A stretch of DNA of 64,000 nt from Eretmocerus hayati (taxonomy: Eukaryota; Arthropoda; Insecta; Hymenoptera; Aphelinidae): NCBI GenBank assembly GCA_029851415.1, contig CM056743.1, positions 2,046,001 to 2,110,000 of the forward strand, read 5' to 3'. Shown in pieces: positions 11,574 to 25,145 of this stretch. The notes under the pieces are model-generated. The model was not told where the DNA came from and did not search any database. It saw nothing but the letters and a program-made list of their open reading frames with translations. The translations under genes and the position numbers were made by a program. How positions within the stretch are numbered: position 1 is the first letter of the stretch; every line of letters begins with the position of its first letter.

Positions 11574-13500
11574 TAACTAGTGATAGTAGCACATCAGACG
11601 TTTTGTTACACTAAACATGAGACGATTCCCGTAGACACCTGTGATTCTATTCTGTTTATTTTTCAATCGTAAATTATTGCTGAACAACAACATTACTTGG
11701 GTGGTCCTGAAATGTCCAGCTCAGGGAATCATGATTTTTTTCGGATATTCTTTCATGTACAAACTAGATCACGCCTCAATTTTGCGCCTATGCGTCAAGA
11801 ATACCCTTAAGGCTACTCCGGAGTCCCCGCAAAACCGCAACCGGACATGCACCGGCGTACTTTCAGATTGCGGCTACATGCAATGATTCTGAGAGTGGTG
11901 TTACTATTTATACGCTTTTATTGGTACTGAATGTGTTACTCAGATAGTAGCCCACCTATGAAATCTTGTAACACGATACCATGCAAAGTTTCATGGCATT
12001 TCGTTCATTAGGAACCGAGAAAAACTTAAAGGCAATTTTTTAGTGGGACAGAGCGCGTCCTCGACTATTCCGATTTATTCCTCAATAACAAGACAATTTT
12101 GGCCAAATCAGATACTAGGCCATCTGGGGATTGGAATTCCCTGTCGAATGAGCCCTCCCACGCCCGAAAATTCTGAATCTAGCTCGCAAAAAACTTGAAC
12201 TAGTGTGAGCATTGAGCACTATAACTTGCTCAGCCAGCCAAAGAACTACGACTTTCTGGAGATATAGAATGAATCCCCGGGTGTGGAATAATCATTCTAT
12301 CGGAAATATCATGGTGTTTCAGTTGCCATATCTCGTTTGGGTCGGAAATGTGAGGTTGAAATACTATGAGGCAGATAAGTGGTTCGTAATCTCCCATCGC
12401 ACATGCAGTACGATCAAGACGCCATCTATCGAGCAAAATATCCGGATTTTCTACGGACTAGCCTTAATGGAAGGAACTGATTTTCCTCAGAACTAGGGCC
12501 TTCTATACCCTCCCTACTCAGAACAGTGATTTTGACAGTAATAATTCATACTAATTTTGTTTTCAGTTCTCTGGTGGCGCATCTCTGTGAGGGCCCGGAA
12601 ACGTCTCAGAATTAAGAAACCTCACGTACTTTCAGCTACTGAACACAATAGCAGTGACTTCAGAAGCCTGGAATTCGTTCATATGGGTGATAAGCTGATC
12701 TTCCGAATGGCTAACAGAAAAACGTGACAAATTTCATAATAAATTACAAAATATTCACGAAATTGACCAGAGACATAATTTTTGAGTCCACAATGCCTGT
12801 CAAAATAGTCACTAGATCTAAATTGAGTAAGATTCGCAACTCCCGAATTTTACCTTTGATTCCGGTCCATTTGAACATTTTCATGCTGACGCATTTGCGA
12901 TCACAATATTTTATGAATCAACTTCTCATAATAGTGATTTATTACTTCACAAAATGTTAGATCCGCCAATAAGATGTATCATAATGCGCTAGACTTTTTG
13001 TTTAAAAAATTCACCCGTCCTGTAAGTCTCCATATAATGGGATAATACATTATTCATGAACAGTATATTTTGTACGGAGATGGATAGAGTGAAAGGGAAA
13101 AAAGAGCAGGGTAAGAAGGGTATACACCTCAATATACCCAACATATGCACAAGGGAAATGAGTAAAGTAAGGAAAGACAAGACCCAACTCATACTGCATG
13201 ACTTACATCGACTGTAGACTGTTATCGCATTGATGCATTACACAAATATCCCCGGAGAATAAGAGCTCTAATTTGTAATTCTCATGAATGCAAGATTCTG
13301 GTATCCGTGACACTTGTGATTCACATATCAACGCTAATACCAGAATTACCCTTACCAAATGATGGTGTTTTCAATACAGTGCCAAATTTTTGACCTCTTC
13401 GCGATTCGTAATACATAACTTTTACCTATCTTTATCGCCAAATAGGTGATTGGGTAGCGTGAGTGTGCCGAATGTGCTCCTATTTCCTAATATGACGCCA
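11574..13500. other. no gene recognised
   Basis: No supportable gene. Overlapping frames on both strands at 12212-12496 have no recognisable product. Confidence 0.45.
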
Positions 13501-13518
13501 CTTGAGTTCTTGAATGTA

Positions 13519-14534
13519 CACTCACCAGACACTATATTTGTCCAAATCTGAAAAAGCTTTTTTGACACATTGTGCGAGAATAGTACATTTCGATACAAGG
13601 GCGTAAAACGTTTTATTCGCGTCCGAGTGATGGGTTTCCGGCCCGAGCCGCAGGCGAGGGTCGGAATCATCACGAGGATGCGAATATTAGGTTTTACGGC
13701 CGTGTATCGAACTATACTTTTCGATAAACTGTGAGTAAAAGTCGACAAACTGTGCGCAAAGTACACTTTTACGCACAGTGTATCGAAAAGTATCTTTCTG
13801 GCACTAATTTCCCACTTCCTCTCGCAGTCTATTAAGAATAGTACACTCGCCGGACAAAATATCTGTACAAGCCGTTTAGTGATTTTCACTTTTTGGGTTG
13901 GTATCGCCATGCATTCGTTCCATTTTCCGCGTTCCCTTAGCACGGAATGAGATAGGCCGTGCCAACCCAAAAAGTAGAAATCACTAAATGGCTTGTACAG
14001 ATATTTTGTCCGGCGAGTGTACATTTCGATACAAGGGTGGAAAAACTTTTTTTTGCGTGCGAGTGTTGGGTTTCCGGCCTGAGCCGTAGGCGAAGGTCGG
14101 AATCAACACGAGAATGCCAAAAATAAGTTTTACACCCGTGTATCGAATACTATTTCTTGACATACTGTGAGAGAAAGTGGGAAATCAGTGTGGAAAAGTT
14201 ACTTTCTCGCACAGTGTGTCAAAAAATAGTATTCGATACGCGGGTGTGAAATTTATTTATCGCATCCTCGTGATGATTCCGACCCTCACCTACGCCTCGG
14301 GCCGGAAACTCATCACTCGGACGCAAACAAAAAGTTTTTACACCCTTGTATCGAAATGTACTAACTCCGTCCCAGGACCGCTACTTGAAATCCTGAGACA
14401 AGGTTCCAATTCTGAGTTGTTGAGGACGAAGTTACGATTATCAAGGCACCAAGAACGATCTGATTTAAATTGAAACAACAGCTCAGGGACGAAAAGCTTT
14501 TTCAGATTTGGACAGATATAATGTCCGGTGAGTG
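13519..14534. mobile_element. mariner-like foldback element with palindromic modules
   Basis: The ends are inverted copies of CACTCACC[AG]GACA, extending into TTTGTCCAAATCTGAAAAAG (left arm as read), flanked by TA at 13517-13518 and 14535-14536. Inside are three copies of a ~130-bp module opening TCGATACAAGGG and containing GAGCCG[CT]AGGCGA[AG]GGTCGG: two forward (13585-13712 and 14022-14150) and one reversed (about 14228-14358). Two further hairpins lie between them. A long minus-strand frame here (13422-14024) is a by-product of the palindromes. Confidence 0.7.
13844..14019. mobile_element. nested 176-bp mariner-like MITE
   Basis: Ends CACTCGCCGGACAAAATATC and its inverse, flanked by TA at 13842-13843 and 14020-14021. 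The ends resemble those of the enclosing element (CACTC[AG]CC[AG]GACA). The uninterrupted paralogous site GAATAGTACATTTCG at about 13575 supplies the empty-site sequence and supports a TA duplication. Confidence 0.8.
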
Positions 14535-14539
14535 TACAT

Positions 14540-17376
14540 ACTCGTTAGACATTTTCGCGCATTTTTTCGCGTTTGTCACTTTAAGATATGAGCAAATGGA
14601 CGTTTAGATCCGATCCCAAATGACATGCGCATTTCTCGGAACAAAAAAAGTGGTTTTCGGTACTTTTGACTTCTTTTTTGTTGGTCACTAAAAGCTATGC
14701 CAAACAAAATTTGCTAGAATCAATTCTATTGTACCTCAGTTCTTTTTTTAGCCTTTGTCCCAACTTCAAAATGCTTCTTGCAAAATGGCAAAATTCGATT
14801 TCTAACTAATTCTACGCTCATATTACCAAAAAAGTGCAGTGTTCCCAATTTACCTCCACGCCTTTTTTCTGCATATACAGGTGAGTTTTCTGCATATTCG
14901 AGCAATGCCACGTCCACTTTCATCACTTTTTTGGTCAGATAACAGTAATTCTGTCTGTATTTAGCTATATCCAGCAGCTTTGAGCCTCCAAAATGCATCA
15001 GATCTCACAAAATATGCTGAAAATAGATTTTCATATGAATTTTGAAGTAATGTTCACTCTGAATGATCGAGAATATCTTCGAATACGACGATGTGCCCAC
15101 TCAATACATTCGCCGTTACCTCCGGCTTTCATTTATCCAATGCTCCTTATGCTCCGGCACCGATCTCGCTTTTCCAAAGCTTTAGAATCGCAATATGGCT
15201 ATTATGGGGGCATATTAGGAATACACTGTCAAAAACTTGCAAAGAATCTTGTTTTGCGAAAATTTAAATAGCTCGACTTCAATTACTCAGAGATTCAGAC
15301 GTACCTCGGTTCATTTCTAAGGCCTTAAAACAAGCTATTACAAGCCTCAAGATGAGCTGAAGTACATTGGAGAGTATTTAGATGAGCCAAAACTATGAGC
15401 AAAACAAAGGTAGTGAAGGCATATTAAGCACACTTACCTCATTCAATTTATACATTTAAACAGGAGCTCCCGAACGAGAACTGCTAAATATGAGTACAGA
15501 ACTTTCAATTGGAAATGCAATCGAAATTCATTCTAGAATTCCATCCTACTCTTAAAGAATACCAATATCATTTCCATGAAAGATGAAGTCATCACATAGA
15601 TAATAAATTTCTCATCTTCTGGCACCGATAATCTCATAAAACAGAACACTATCAGAAGATCGCATTCTCTGGAAACTTTCGACATAGCGATGGGCAAAAC
15701 TTTGCGAACGGAGTAAAATCATAAAGGAAATCCAATAAAGATTCCAGAAATTTTCTCACTCATTAACGACGTCGATGGAATCCTAGTGCAATTTTCTTCA
15801 TTGATAGTGAATATTACGTCTGCTGGAGGGATCAAAGTACCTCGTCGATTGATAATGCTCCGTCTGACGCGACGACCCAAGCTTTCATGAAAGATATCTT
15901 ACAGGATAAGCCTCCAAATCTCTGAGTTTATTGGATTTCTTTAGCCAATTAGAGAAAATTAGGGCATAGCTGATATTAGAGAAGCCGCATTGAGCAAAAA
16001 TATCAAGTTTTATCCGAATTGGACCGATGCCAATGGTCGACTTTACCTTTGAGCGCTCATCTTTTTGTACAAGTACTCGCTCTTTATCTGTGTAATTTAT
16101 CATATAAGTTGACAATGATCTTCGATCTTTCGAAAACTTCACTCTTTCAAATAATTTTCCATCACACCCCAGTAATTTTCTTGTACCTTTTCGTGGCATG
16201 GATTTTGCAAGCATTCACCTAACTTTGGTCGAAAAATGAGACTGGGAATTTTCTTTGCTGCGGAACAATTCGCAGACCTAAAATTCACGAGCAGCAAAAA
16301 TCTATATGCATTCGAGGACCTTGCGATTGTGCTTGATTCAGCTGCAACAGGTATGGTGCTAAATCGGTTATTACTATAAATGAGCAGTCCATCCGTTTAT
16401 CATTGGGAGTTGATGAAGTCAAGCCTTACACATAGGACCGACTCCAAAAGGGCCCCCATCAAGCTCAGTCAGGGTCACCCGGGCTTCGTGGTTAGAGACA
16501 AGCCTGGCCCCGAAACTCTTGCTCGGTGGCGCTTTGACTCCTCCCAAAAATCTACAATGAAGCTGAGATCCCTCGCTATTTAAGCTCTAGGGCATGTCGA
16601 CCAAAGCTGAGACATCGCACATCCCTACCCTGCGCTCACGGAAACCACACTGAAGCGGGGCTTTCGCAAGTTGTGGGACTCGTGGAACGGGGTCACCCTC
16701 CGACATGATCCGTTGCAAGGCCTAAATGATTTATTTAGGGAACCGAAGGACTCCCTGAGCTTTTCAAGGAAGCAAAGATAAGTCTCAGCCCTTGACCGTG
16801 GGGTGAGTTTGGCCGAGTCGTGATGGCTGGCCGAAAATTTAGTCGTTGACAAATTTTTCCCCTTCAACTATTGAGAGAGAGAAATTTGGATTCTGTATTC
16901 TGAGACCTGTCATTAATCGAATCTGTCGAAACCAGGACGGTATAAATCATATTAGAAAATTTCAAAAAGTCGAATCCTCATCTTAGAGACTGTTCCAATG
17001 AATTATGCCACAATGGATAAGTTCCGCATTTTACAACCATGTCAGAAGACTTTTGCTCTGATTGATTATACCCACAGGATTACGTTTACGAAATCACAGT
17101 TACAAGATATCGCACTTCCACGGAACAGCTCGAGGGATACCAATCCAAGTTTCGGAGAATCCAAAATCGACTCATGTCATCCTAGTTATAGACGCAGATT
17201 CAATCATTGAGTTTGTTTTTCATATTTAATTTGTATATAGAAAAGATAGCATGCCCATTCAAATGTTTGGAATTTGTTATCTCCGCTTCCACAAGAAGTA
17301 AAACTGTATACTATAGTAGCACTTGAGACCGTGTATTAATTTCCGTGATGTCTGACTGAATGATCCTCCGAGTGGC
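14540..17376. other. no gene recognised
   Basis: Mostly AT-rich with nothing supportable. A GC-richer block at about 16380-16870 stands out in composition, but neither strand gives a recognisable protein or a repeat partner in this window. Confidence 0.45.
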
Positions 17377-17380
17377 TTAA

Positions 17381-18200
17381 CCCTTAGCTGGCACTTGGGG
17401 TGTGGCACACCCCACGGAAACTTTGGACAACTTTTGAGATGCCGCGATCGTTGAAAATCGACCACCGCGCGCCATCTACCGTTTGTTTGAGATCCCCTCT
17501 ATCGATTCGTATGGGTGCATTGGCCTGCGCATCATTAGTGTGCCAGCAGCAGCCGCCAGAACTGCGCGTCTCCGTCTCTGGGGTGTAGCGAACCCCTGTG
17601 TGCCAGCAGTGTATGTGAAAGTGCGGAGTGGAGCGATTTTTTTTTCATTCCATTTTATAGATGTTCCAAATCACTACATTCCACGTGAGATACACTAATC
17701 CTAAGATTCTTTCATGTTAGAGGCACCAGAATAATTTTCATCACTTAATAAATAATTGTTTTTTAGAAAAAACTTGTTTCCCATCATTTCACAAAAATAC
17801 CATTTTTTGGCCATAGTAATTCTTCAAAATAAATATGGTTTTTGTGGAATCGACAATCGGCTCTTGGTACATCTCAAAGTATGCTATCAAATACGTACTT
17901 CCTCAAAATTTCAAGGAGATAGCTCAAAAATGAACGAAGTTACAAGGTCAGGAGTGAAAATTGCCAATTTTGCGCATTTTCGCGAATTGTTTCCACAATA
18001 CATTTTTTTGCTTCCGCCCAACACCCTTTCGACACCCCAAAGGTATTATAGCATCTTCGGGAGGCCTTCAGTTATGACCAAAAAAATTTTCAGATTGAAA
18101 CAATGAAAGCGCGCCGAGTAAAATGAAATTTCCTGACGTGGGGTGTGACATACCCCTGTGTGCCAGCTATGATTGAATACAGAGGTGTGCCAGCTAAGGG
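17381..18200. mobile_element. piggyBac-like MITE, TTAA flanks
   Basis: An 820-bp element with inverted ends CCCTTAGCTGGCAC, flanked by TTAA at 17377-17380 and 18201-18204. A CCC start with a TTAA target is the piggyBac pattern. Subterminal GTGTGCCAGC repeats occur near 17540, 17600, 18158 and 18186, and a GTGTGGCACACCCC palindrome lies near 17399. No transposase is encoded. Confidence 0.85.
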
Positions 18201-18204
18201 TTAA

Positions 18205-20190
18205 ATTACCCATAGGTAGATTTCCGGGAAAAATATGAGTGAATGAAAATATATATTTCGTCCTCCCTGAAAGATTACTAGCTTTGAAGGCAATACAGTA
18301 GAACACACGATTTTTTTCTCACGATAGAGTATCGTGTGCAAATTTTGAATTTAATCCCTCCATCATCAAAAGCCACACATAACTGCACCTTTTATTTCTT
18401 GAAAATCTCGTGAATCTAGACACGTCTTGTTCGAACAGAATTCTGTTAAGCCATCAAATTTGGATCTTTCTTGACACCCTTTATAGCGTAATCCTCAACA
18501 AAAAGAAATCGGAGCACTGAAGTTGAAAAGAGTTAACGAGAAAGTCAGTTCGACATCTCATTTATACTCCAATTATTAGAAACAAAAAACTTGCAATCAG
18601 CGAAAATCCCAAGGCTAAATACAAATTGATTACGAATCAGAGTAATTCATCAGCACAACATTCAAGATTTTCAACCATTGATTCTAGGTCAGTCGATCGC
18701 CATAGATACCAAGACGGAAAACTGGAAATGAAGAGTATCAAATGAAGTTCGAGAGAGAAATCTCAATTTGCAGAGTGATAGAAGATTCTGTGTCTTTGTC
18801 TGAAAATCTAGAATCAGTACTTCGCCCAGAAAGAAATCGAAAAGAGCTCAGAAAACTATTAAAAAATTCGAAACCTAATTGAATTCATCGACCCCTGACT
18901 AAGGACGAATTAGTCCTTCACAGCTTTCACAATTAACGAAAATTTTACTCGAAATATCTCATACGTAAGTCAGTGCATGGAATACATTCTATGCATGATA
19001 CAATGGCATTAAGAGGTGGAACAGAATAATAAAAGGAATTAGTGTAAGAGAAAGAATGAATATTCAAAATTGAAATAGTAATAAGGATGTGTAATGAGTT
19101 TTTGATTTTGTTGTAACTATGCATGCTACATTTGAATTCTTTCCAATATTTGGCTATCAGGATTCCTACTTTTCGGATATTTAAACTGCAAAAGAATGAA
19201 ATCCATGCAATCTCATAAAAGAACCAAATTCAAAAAGCTGTTCTTATGATGGGAATCAATCACTATCACACCATTACAAATGAATTTTTTCCTACCGGTA
19301 CACCCTCACCCCCCATTCATCACTTTTAGCCTCTAAAAACTACAACGTCATTGAAAAACTCGATTTCTCAAAATCCAATCCGGATCCACGCGAGATGTCG
19401 ATCTTGAAACGAAGTAAAAGAATCGTTGGAAAGAATAGAGTAGAGAAAATAAATGTCCCCTTCAATCGGGACCCAGACTACATACTACTATCACCTTATC
19501 TCGTTTCGTAGACCTGCTATTCACCTCTGCATGTTCCATTAACAAACTTGCAACGTATACAATGTCCGATATACTGGATGAAAAAAGTGCAAGATTGTAT
19601 ATATACACACACATATATGTATTGTGAGTAACTCGGGTGTTATTTATCGTCGCCAATGCCACTCTCTCAGGGTTCATCCATATATACAGTTTGTATATGT
19701 AGTGCTTGTGTATAGCTGTCTCACGTATCGTATGTGCAACTAATGTATCATGTTTTGCCGGTAGCCCTTTGCTCGGGCCATTTCGCTCGGTTTCCCGCTG
19801 CTCGTATCAAGATTTTCCTGAGCGGCTAACCAGAGCTCGGGTAGAAATTACGAGGCCGATGGACGGAAGTGGAAATTTGGTGCCTGAAATGATGCACATT
19901 TAGACGATGTCTTTGCTTATGACACATTAGAATGTTGGTTTATTCGAGATGATTTATTCTCAAAATATCAGTATGAGAAAGTCTGTTGATACGGTTCTCA
20001 TGTGCTTCTGACTGTAACGTGAAATACAAGCATATATTTAAAAAGATTCAATTTTTCTCTAGACATCTTCAGTATTCCCAGATGTACCACGAACAGCAAC
20101 TTTCAAATCACGTTAGGCTAGTTTTCCTATTTGTAATGGGTAACCATTTGAATGGGTTATGACTCTGACTCGGCAAAGGGCGGGAAAAAT
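18205..20190. other. no gene recognised
   Basis: AT-rich sequence without a supportable gene. A short TATATACACACACATATATG microsatellite lies at about 19598-19617. Confidence 0.5.
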
Positions 20191-20194
20191 CAAG

Positions 20195-20245
20195 AGAAAT
20201 TCAAACCAACGACCTGCGGCTCTACCATCCAAGCCACCTGGGAAA
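20195..20245 (-). tRNA. tRNA-like fragment (A and B boxes)
   Basis: On the minus strand GGTGGCTTGGATGGTAGAGC resembles an A box and D arm, followed at close spacing by GGTTTGAATTT, a weak B box, and a TTTTT run a few bases downstream. No full cloverleaf forms. Most likely a tRNA-derived SINE remnant. Confidence 0.35.
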
Positions 20246-20249
20246 TGTC

Positions 20250-21330
20250 GAGCTCCTTACTCACTCCGGATGTTATGTGTTCGTCGTAATGTATACCAGT
20301 TGAAAGTTGAATCACAACTCACTGCAATGGTTTGAGTCGTTCCAATAGGTTAGAATGATGTCTTCGATTTTTATCCTCTAGTAAGGTTATTTGATTTTCG
20401 AATACTCTGGGGTTCGTTCTGTATCTCAAGAAATTTGAACCGATGTGACCGGTTGAAACCCGAATGATTGTGAATTTTAGAGGGTCGAAACTATAGGAAA
20501 TATATTCTGTGCTTCATTTCCATTTCATTGAGTGAGTACTTGATGCGACTGGGATGACAATTTCAACCATTTGATTCATCTCATTAAATAAAATACACGG
20601 ACTAAACAACCTTTCACATTAATAATGAATATGAAAGACCTGTTGCAAATAAGGCCGGATCTGCCCCAGAGGTTTGGGGGCCCAAGTTGTGCTGAGATGT
20701 GTGTTCTGGGTGTCTGGATATGCCTGTAGAATTTTTCCCCTTGAGACTCAAGCCTACTCCAGTGATGGTCAAAAGAGTGCTTCATTTGAAATACACGTGA
20801 AATGTGCTTTCTTGCATTTTACTTTGAATCTCGAACATGTGACACTCTGAATCTTATTGGGTCATGTTCTTTGATGCAATGTTTAACTTCCATGGGTATT
20901 TTGGTTGACGAGGAATGAGGAACGGGGATCCTTATCGCTTTTTCTGTCGGATTTGCGTGAATTTTAAGCTTCGAAGGGCGAGTAGTCGAACGAAGTGGGC
21001 TCTAGCGGGAACTAGATAAATGAGAATGTTGCTCTTTTCTTAAACTCTCAATTGGATGTCCGTTACATTGGCATTCTATTTACAACATTTCTTAGAAAAT
21101 CCCAAGAATAGCAAAATATGACGTTTTTTTTCAACATTTTCTGGCTTGCAGAAGCCTGCCATGGGGAAATGGCTCAATAGATTCCAAAATTGACACTCTG
21201 CCACTTGAAAACCGCAAAATAAACACTTCATCTCTGCATAGAAAAATAGCATTTTTTTCTGTTCTTTCAAATGAGAAAAAGATACACCCGGTCCCATTGC
21301 TTCTACGTCGAGGTATATGCTTTTTTATCC
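20250..21330. other. no gene recognised
   Basis: Nothing supportable found. Confidence 0.5.
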
Positions 21331-21333
21331 CTC

Positions 21334-21755
21334 CCCTAGTAAAAATAAGTGCCTCATGATCATATATGAACATGTTCCCAGCCGAACTGTGGTCATCTAT
21401 GACCATCTATGACCTCAGAAAATATTATTTCTCCATGGTTAGTCATAGGTACACAAAGCCAACTCGTACATGACCGTTAGGGTGTTGTAATCAAGTGGTT
21501 GTACATGACATTTCCAATATCGGATTGAGGCCTAGCAGTTGGAGCCCTAAGCGCGCTTATTTCGAAGCTTCGGATTAAGAAACATTTCGAATTGGCAATG
21601 AAGTGCTTCATTTCCAACATGAATTTCTAGGATCAAGTATGGAGACCAATGACAACCTATGACTCCGGCCTCATGGTCATAGGTGGTCACGTATGACCAC
21701 AGTCCGGTCGGGAACATGTTCATATATGATCATGAGGCACTTATTTTTACTAGGG
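21334..21755. mobile_element. MITE with ~60-bp inverted repeats
   Basis: Ends begin CCCTAGTAAAAATAAGTGCC and stay inverted for about 60 bases, through the shared phrases CATGATCATATATGAACATG and GTGGTCAT. The element is 422 bp. I could not see a clear target duplication, so the superfamily is open. Confidence 0.75.
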
Positions 21756-21908
21756 TAAGTAAAATTTTCTATCGTCCAAATCGACAGGAACATTGAATAA
21801 TCAAAAAATGATTCTATGTACATAAAGCCGTCAGAACATCGATGGAATTCATTTTGCTCCGAAATCGTGCTGTTGTAGCGAGATATCAGAGATAGGATCC
21901 ATCCAATA

Positions 21909-22561
21909 CATAATAAACTAGGCACTGTTATGTCCCAAGTTCCAACATGGAACAAGAAGAATCATGTAACACTAATTCATCATTTCGATAGCTCACGCGC
22001 TTGTGATTGTGGGTGTAAGATCCAGTTGGCTCAGCGGGGAAGATCATTTATCAGGGATATTTACAAGCTTGTATGGATGAATCAAATCTACACAATGCAT
22101 AATCATCGTCATACATGCTTAGTGTTGAATTCAGTTACGTTCTATGATGGATATTCCTCTCATCAAATGGATAACATGGGATACCCCAAAAGCAACCTTT
22201 ATACTCTCAAAGGAGTGACATTAGAATGAGTCTTTGAAGTAGATTCAGCTTGTCGTGGGATTTTTGGAACAATATCAGGAGATGATGACAACTTTGACTC
22301 AGAATCGAAGTATCTGCATGGGTCAATGCTGCATACATGTGTAGTGATCCAACATTAAGCATGTATGGCGATGATTGTTCATTGAATTCGGTTTATCTAT
22401 ACCAGCTTGTGAATATCCTTGATTCATGATTTTACCCACTGAGTCGACTGGATTTTACTCCCACAGTCACAAGCTTTGGAGCTATCGAAATGATTAATTA
22501 GTCTTATGATTCATCCAGTTCCATGTTGGAACTTGGGACATAAGTTTGCCTATAGATTATT
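21909..22561. mobile_element. ~650-bp foldback element
   Basis: The two halves pair along most of their length: TTATGTCCCAAGTTCCAACA near 21928, ATTTCGATAGCTC near 21983 and CATACATGCTTA near 22110 all recur inverted (about 22542, 22487 and 22355). Flanking duplications were not evident. The short frame 21930-22229 runs across an arm and is not a gene. Confidence 0.75.
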
Positions 22562-24800
22562 GTATGTAGCGTAGCAGGTTCTGTATTGAAGATTGTTCTA
22601 GTTTTATTATGATTGATGAATAGTCATGGTCAGTATATTGCATCAGTTGGTTCAATTTGTATGGGAGGAGGTGAAGCATTTCATGATAAAGTATTTTACG
22701 TTTACTTTCGACTAGTTTCATCGGCCGAACTTGCAAGCAGTATAATTAGTTGAAAATCACCAATGTTCTGTAGAATTTGACAATGTAACTAACGTTGAAG
22801 AAACCATGGAAGAGTCATTTGATCAAGTCAATAGCTCTAGATAATTTGCAGGGTACAGAGTAAATATTTCATAAAAATCTGATTTGGTGTCGAAATATCT
22901 GCTAAGATCTTGAACGAGAGTAGTACCTTCTTATTTTTCTTTTGATAAGTCATAATTATAATGTTTTGGCTTTCGTATTCGAAATGTGTCGAGATTTCAA
23001 CAGACTAAGTCATTCATGGCTGCATGCTACACGGTGCTATTCAAGGAAGATAGTAACCAATTGGTTTTGTGGAGCTCCTCAGAAGGCAAAAAAACGAACC
23101 AACAGTTGGCTCGGGTGACTTCACAGTCTCGCTCAGCGATGCTTCAGCAATGATCCCGGAGCCTAGCAGCAATCTGCTTGGTGCAAGTACGGGAAAAATC
23201 TCGTGGCGGGCACGAGTTCGTGGTACCGGTCGTCGTCCACGGTAGCGTCTTTCAAGATTGACAAGACACCAACTTTAATATTTATCATCAAGGACGAAAA
23301 ATCCACAATATCCCTCATGATATCTAAGGCCTAAGATCGAAGAAAGGCCACCACCACATCTTTAAAAAATAGGTTTCTTTCAACATGTGAGAGAGGAGTT
23401 CGGACATAGAACTGCACATCTAATAAAAGCCTCTACAAAATTACAACATCGCATAGCCGAAGCATCGTCGCACCGAATCTTCCTCTTGAGATGCAGAAGC
23501 AACAATGTACTACCACCACACATCCAAAACATCAACAAGCGCCTTCAGAGCAACCGTCCTTCAAGATCGACAAGACACCAACTTTAATATTTCTCTTTTC
23601 GGTCATGGATAGTCAAGTTGAGATCCTCAATTTATTAAGGAATACAGGTTTTTGATGGGAGTGCTCATCTATGTAGAAGTTTTTATTGGTGTTTGTTAGG
23701 TGATAATCACAGATCCAAGAAAAGAAAATTGGTGTCTCAACCTCAATCAACGTAGGAGAGATTTTGTATCCTGTGTGATTAGAATACTCAAATACTCCAG
23801 AGATCTATAAAGGTCTATAAAATAAATCCACTGACATATAAAATGAGAATTCCTAGTTCGTAGTAAGAACTTGGCCAGCAATGATTCAGAATAGTAATTG
23901 AAAATACTCTCATTAATTCATTTCACATTTCTATGTTATATGCTCGACAAAATGACCACGTCCCAGAGGCAATGAATAATTCACTCAACACTTGATCTCA
24001 ACTTACCCAACGATGCATAAACCATGCAATGATAAGTACTGCCTAGTTATCAACGGCATCCGAATCATGGTTATCGTAATATGCAAATATTTGATTCATC
24101 ACGGTGTTTGAGAAATTAATAAATAATCCAAAACTAAAGGAGTTTGGTTACTTGTTCCTGCCGTAACGAGCTTTTCGAGCAGGAACTCGTGCCCGTCACG
24201 AATTTCTCCAGTGCTCACTTGTGGTGCTCACACTGAGAAGACCTCCGATTACAACGTTAGTTCAGGCACTGGACTAATACATCCAATCTGGATCCAGTTT
24301 TAGTACAGATTTTGGGCTAACAAGTCAAGGTTGGGTCCAATTCGCAACCCAGATTGGATCCAGTTTGGATCAAGGCGCGCGGACTGAGATCTTAGATGTC
24401 AGATCTGGACTGAATATGGAGTAAGGCTGGAACAAGCTAGCCAAATGTATTTTCAATGGAGAACTTGTTTGAAGATGAATAACCTCAGCAATGAGATTCA
24501 GCTTTAACTATCAATTAATGACGTCTTTGAAGTTAGACTGCCAGACTAAGTGATGGTTCTGAAAGCAATTTTAATCGAGCCCATGGAAAATAGTATACTT
24601 GTGTTTGACAGGAATGAAAAATTGGGTTTACGCAGTGTTCTGCTACATCAGTCTTATCAATACCTGCTAGGAATTAGGATCTACTCAAACTAGACTAACT
24701 GCAAGTAATTTTTTCTCATTGTATATGGAAAATTGAAGAGAATGTAATTTCGTGAGCTCTAAAAGGACGTTTCTGGTCAATTCTGCGAGCAATCTGAAAT
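22562..24800. other. no gene recognised; short direct repeat
   Basis: A ~36-bp direct repeat (TTCAAGAT[TC]GACAAGACACC, then AACTTTAATATTT) lies at 23251-23286 and 23560-23595, about 309 bases apart. A diverged inverted pair containing GGGCACGAGTTC lies near 23210 and 24190. No gene is evident, although a + frame at about 22620-22750 looks weakly protein-like. Confidence 0.4.
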
Positions 24801-25145
24801 CCTTTGCAAAGTTGGTTGAATTTTGCTGATAGCAACTGGAGAAGTGAGCGAGTCACTCGTTCCAAACGCACCTTAGCCCTTCTAAACACTGCCATCGTGG
24901 TTCGCCGGTTACAATACGTGAGAGAGCATTGTTACGAAATGTTTCTGGCCCATTTACACCATCAAAGTCATCAATCAACAAAACTAGCGTGAAACGCTAA
25001 GACTGACGATTTTTTTTGAAAATCACTTCTTTGCAATCTAAAGATCTGAATCAAATCCTCACTTGTAAGAGTAGATACGACCACGGATTCGGTTTCTACG
25101 TCGAAAAATACATAAGAGAGTCATTGTCCGGTCTATGCACTATTT

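Noticed and set aside
13422..14024. 200-codon minus-strand frame
   Set aside because: Lies within nested palindromes and repeated modules; no protein motif, and the frame follows the repeat structure.
23180..24220. Transposon bounded by GGGCACGAGTTC inverted repeats
   Set aside because: Only about 30 bases match, imperfectly, with no extension or flanking duplication.
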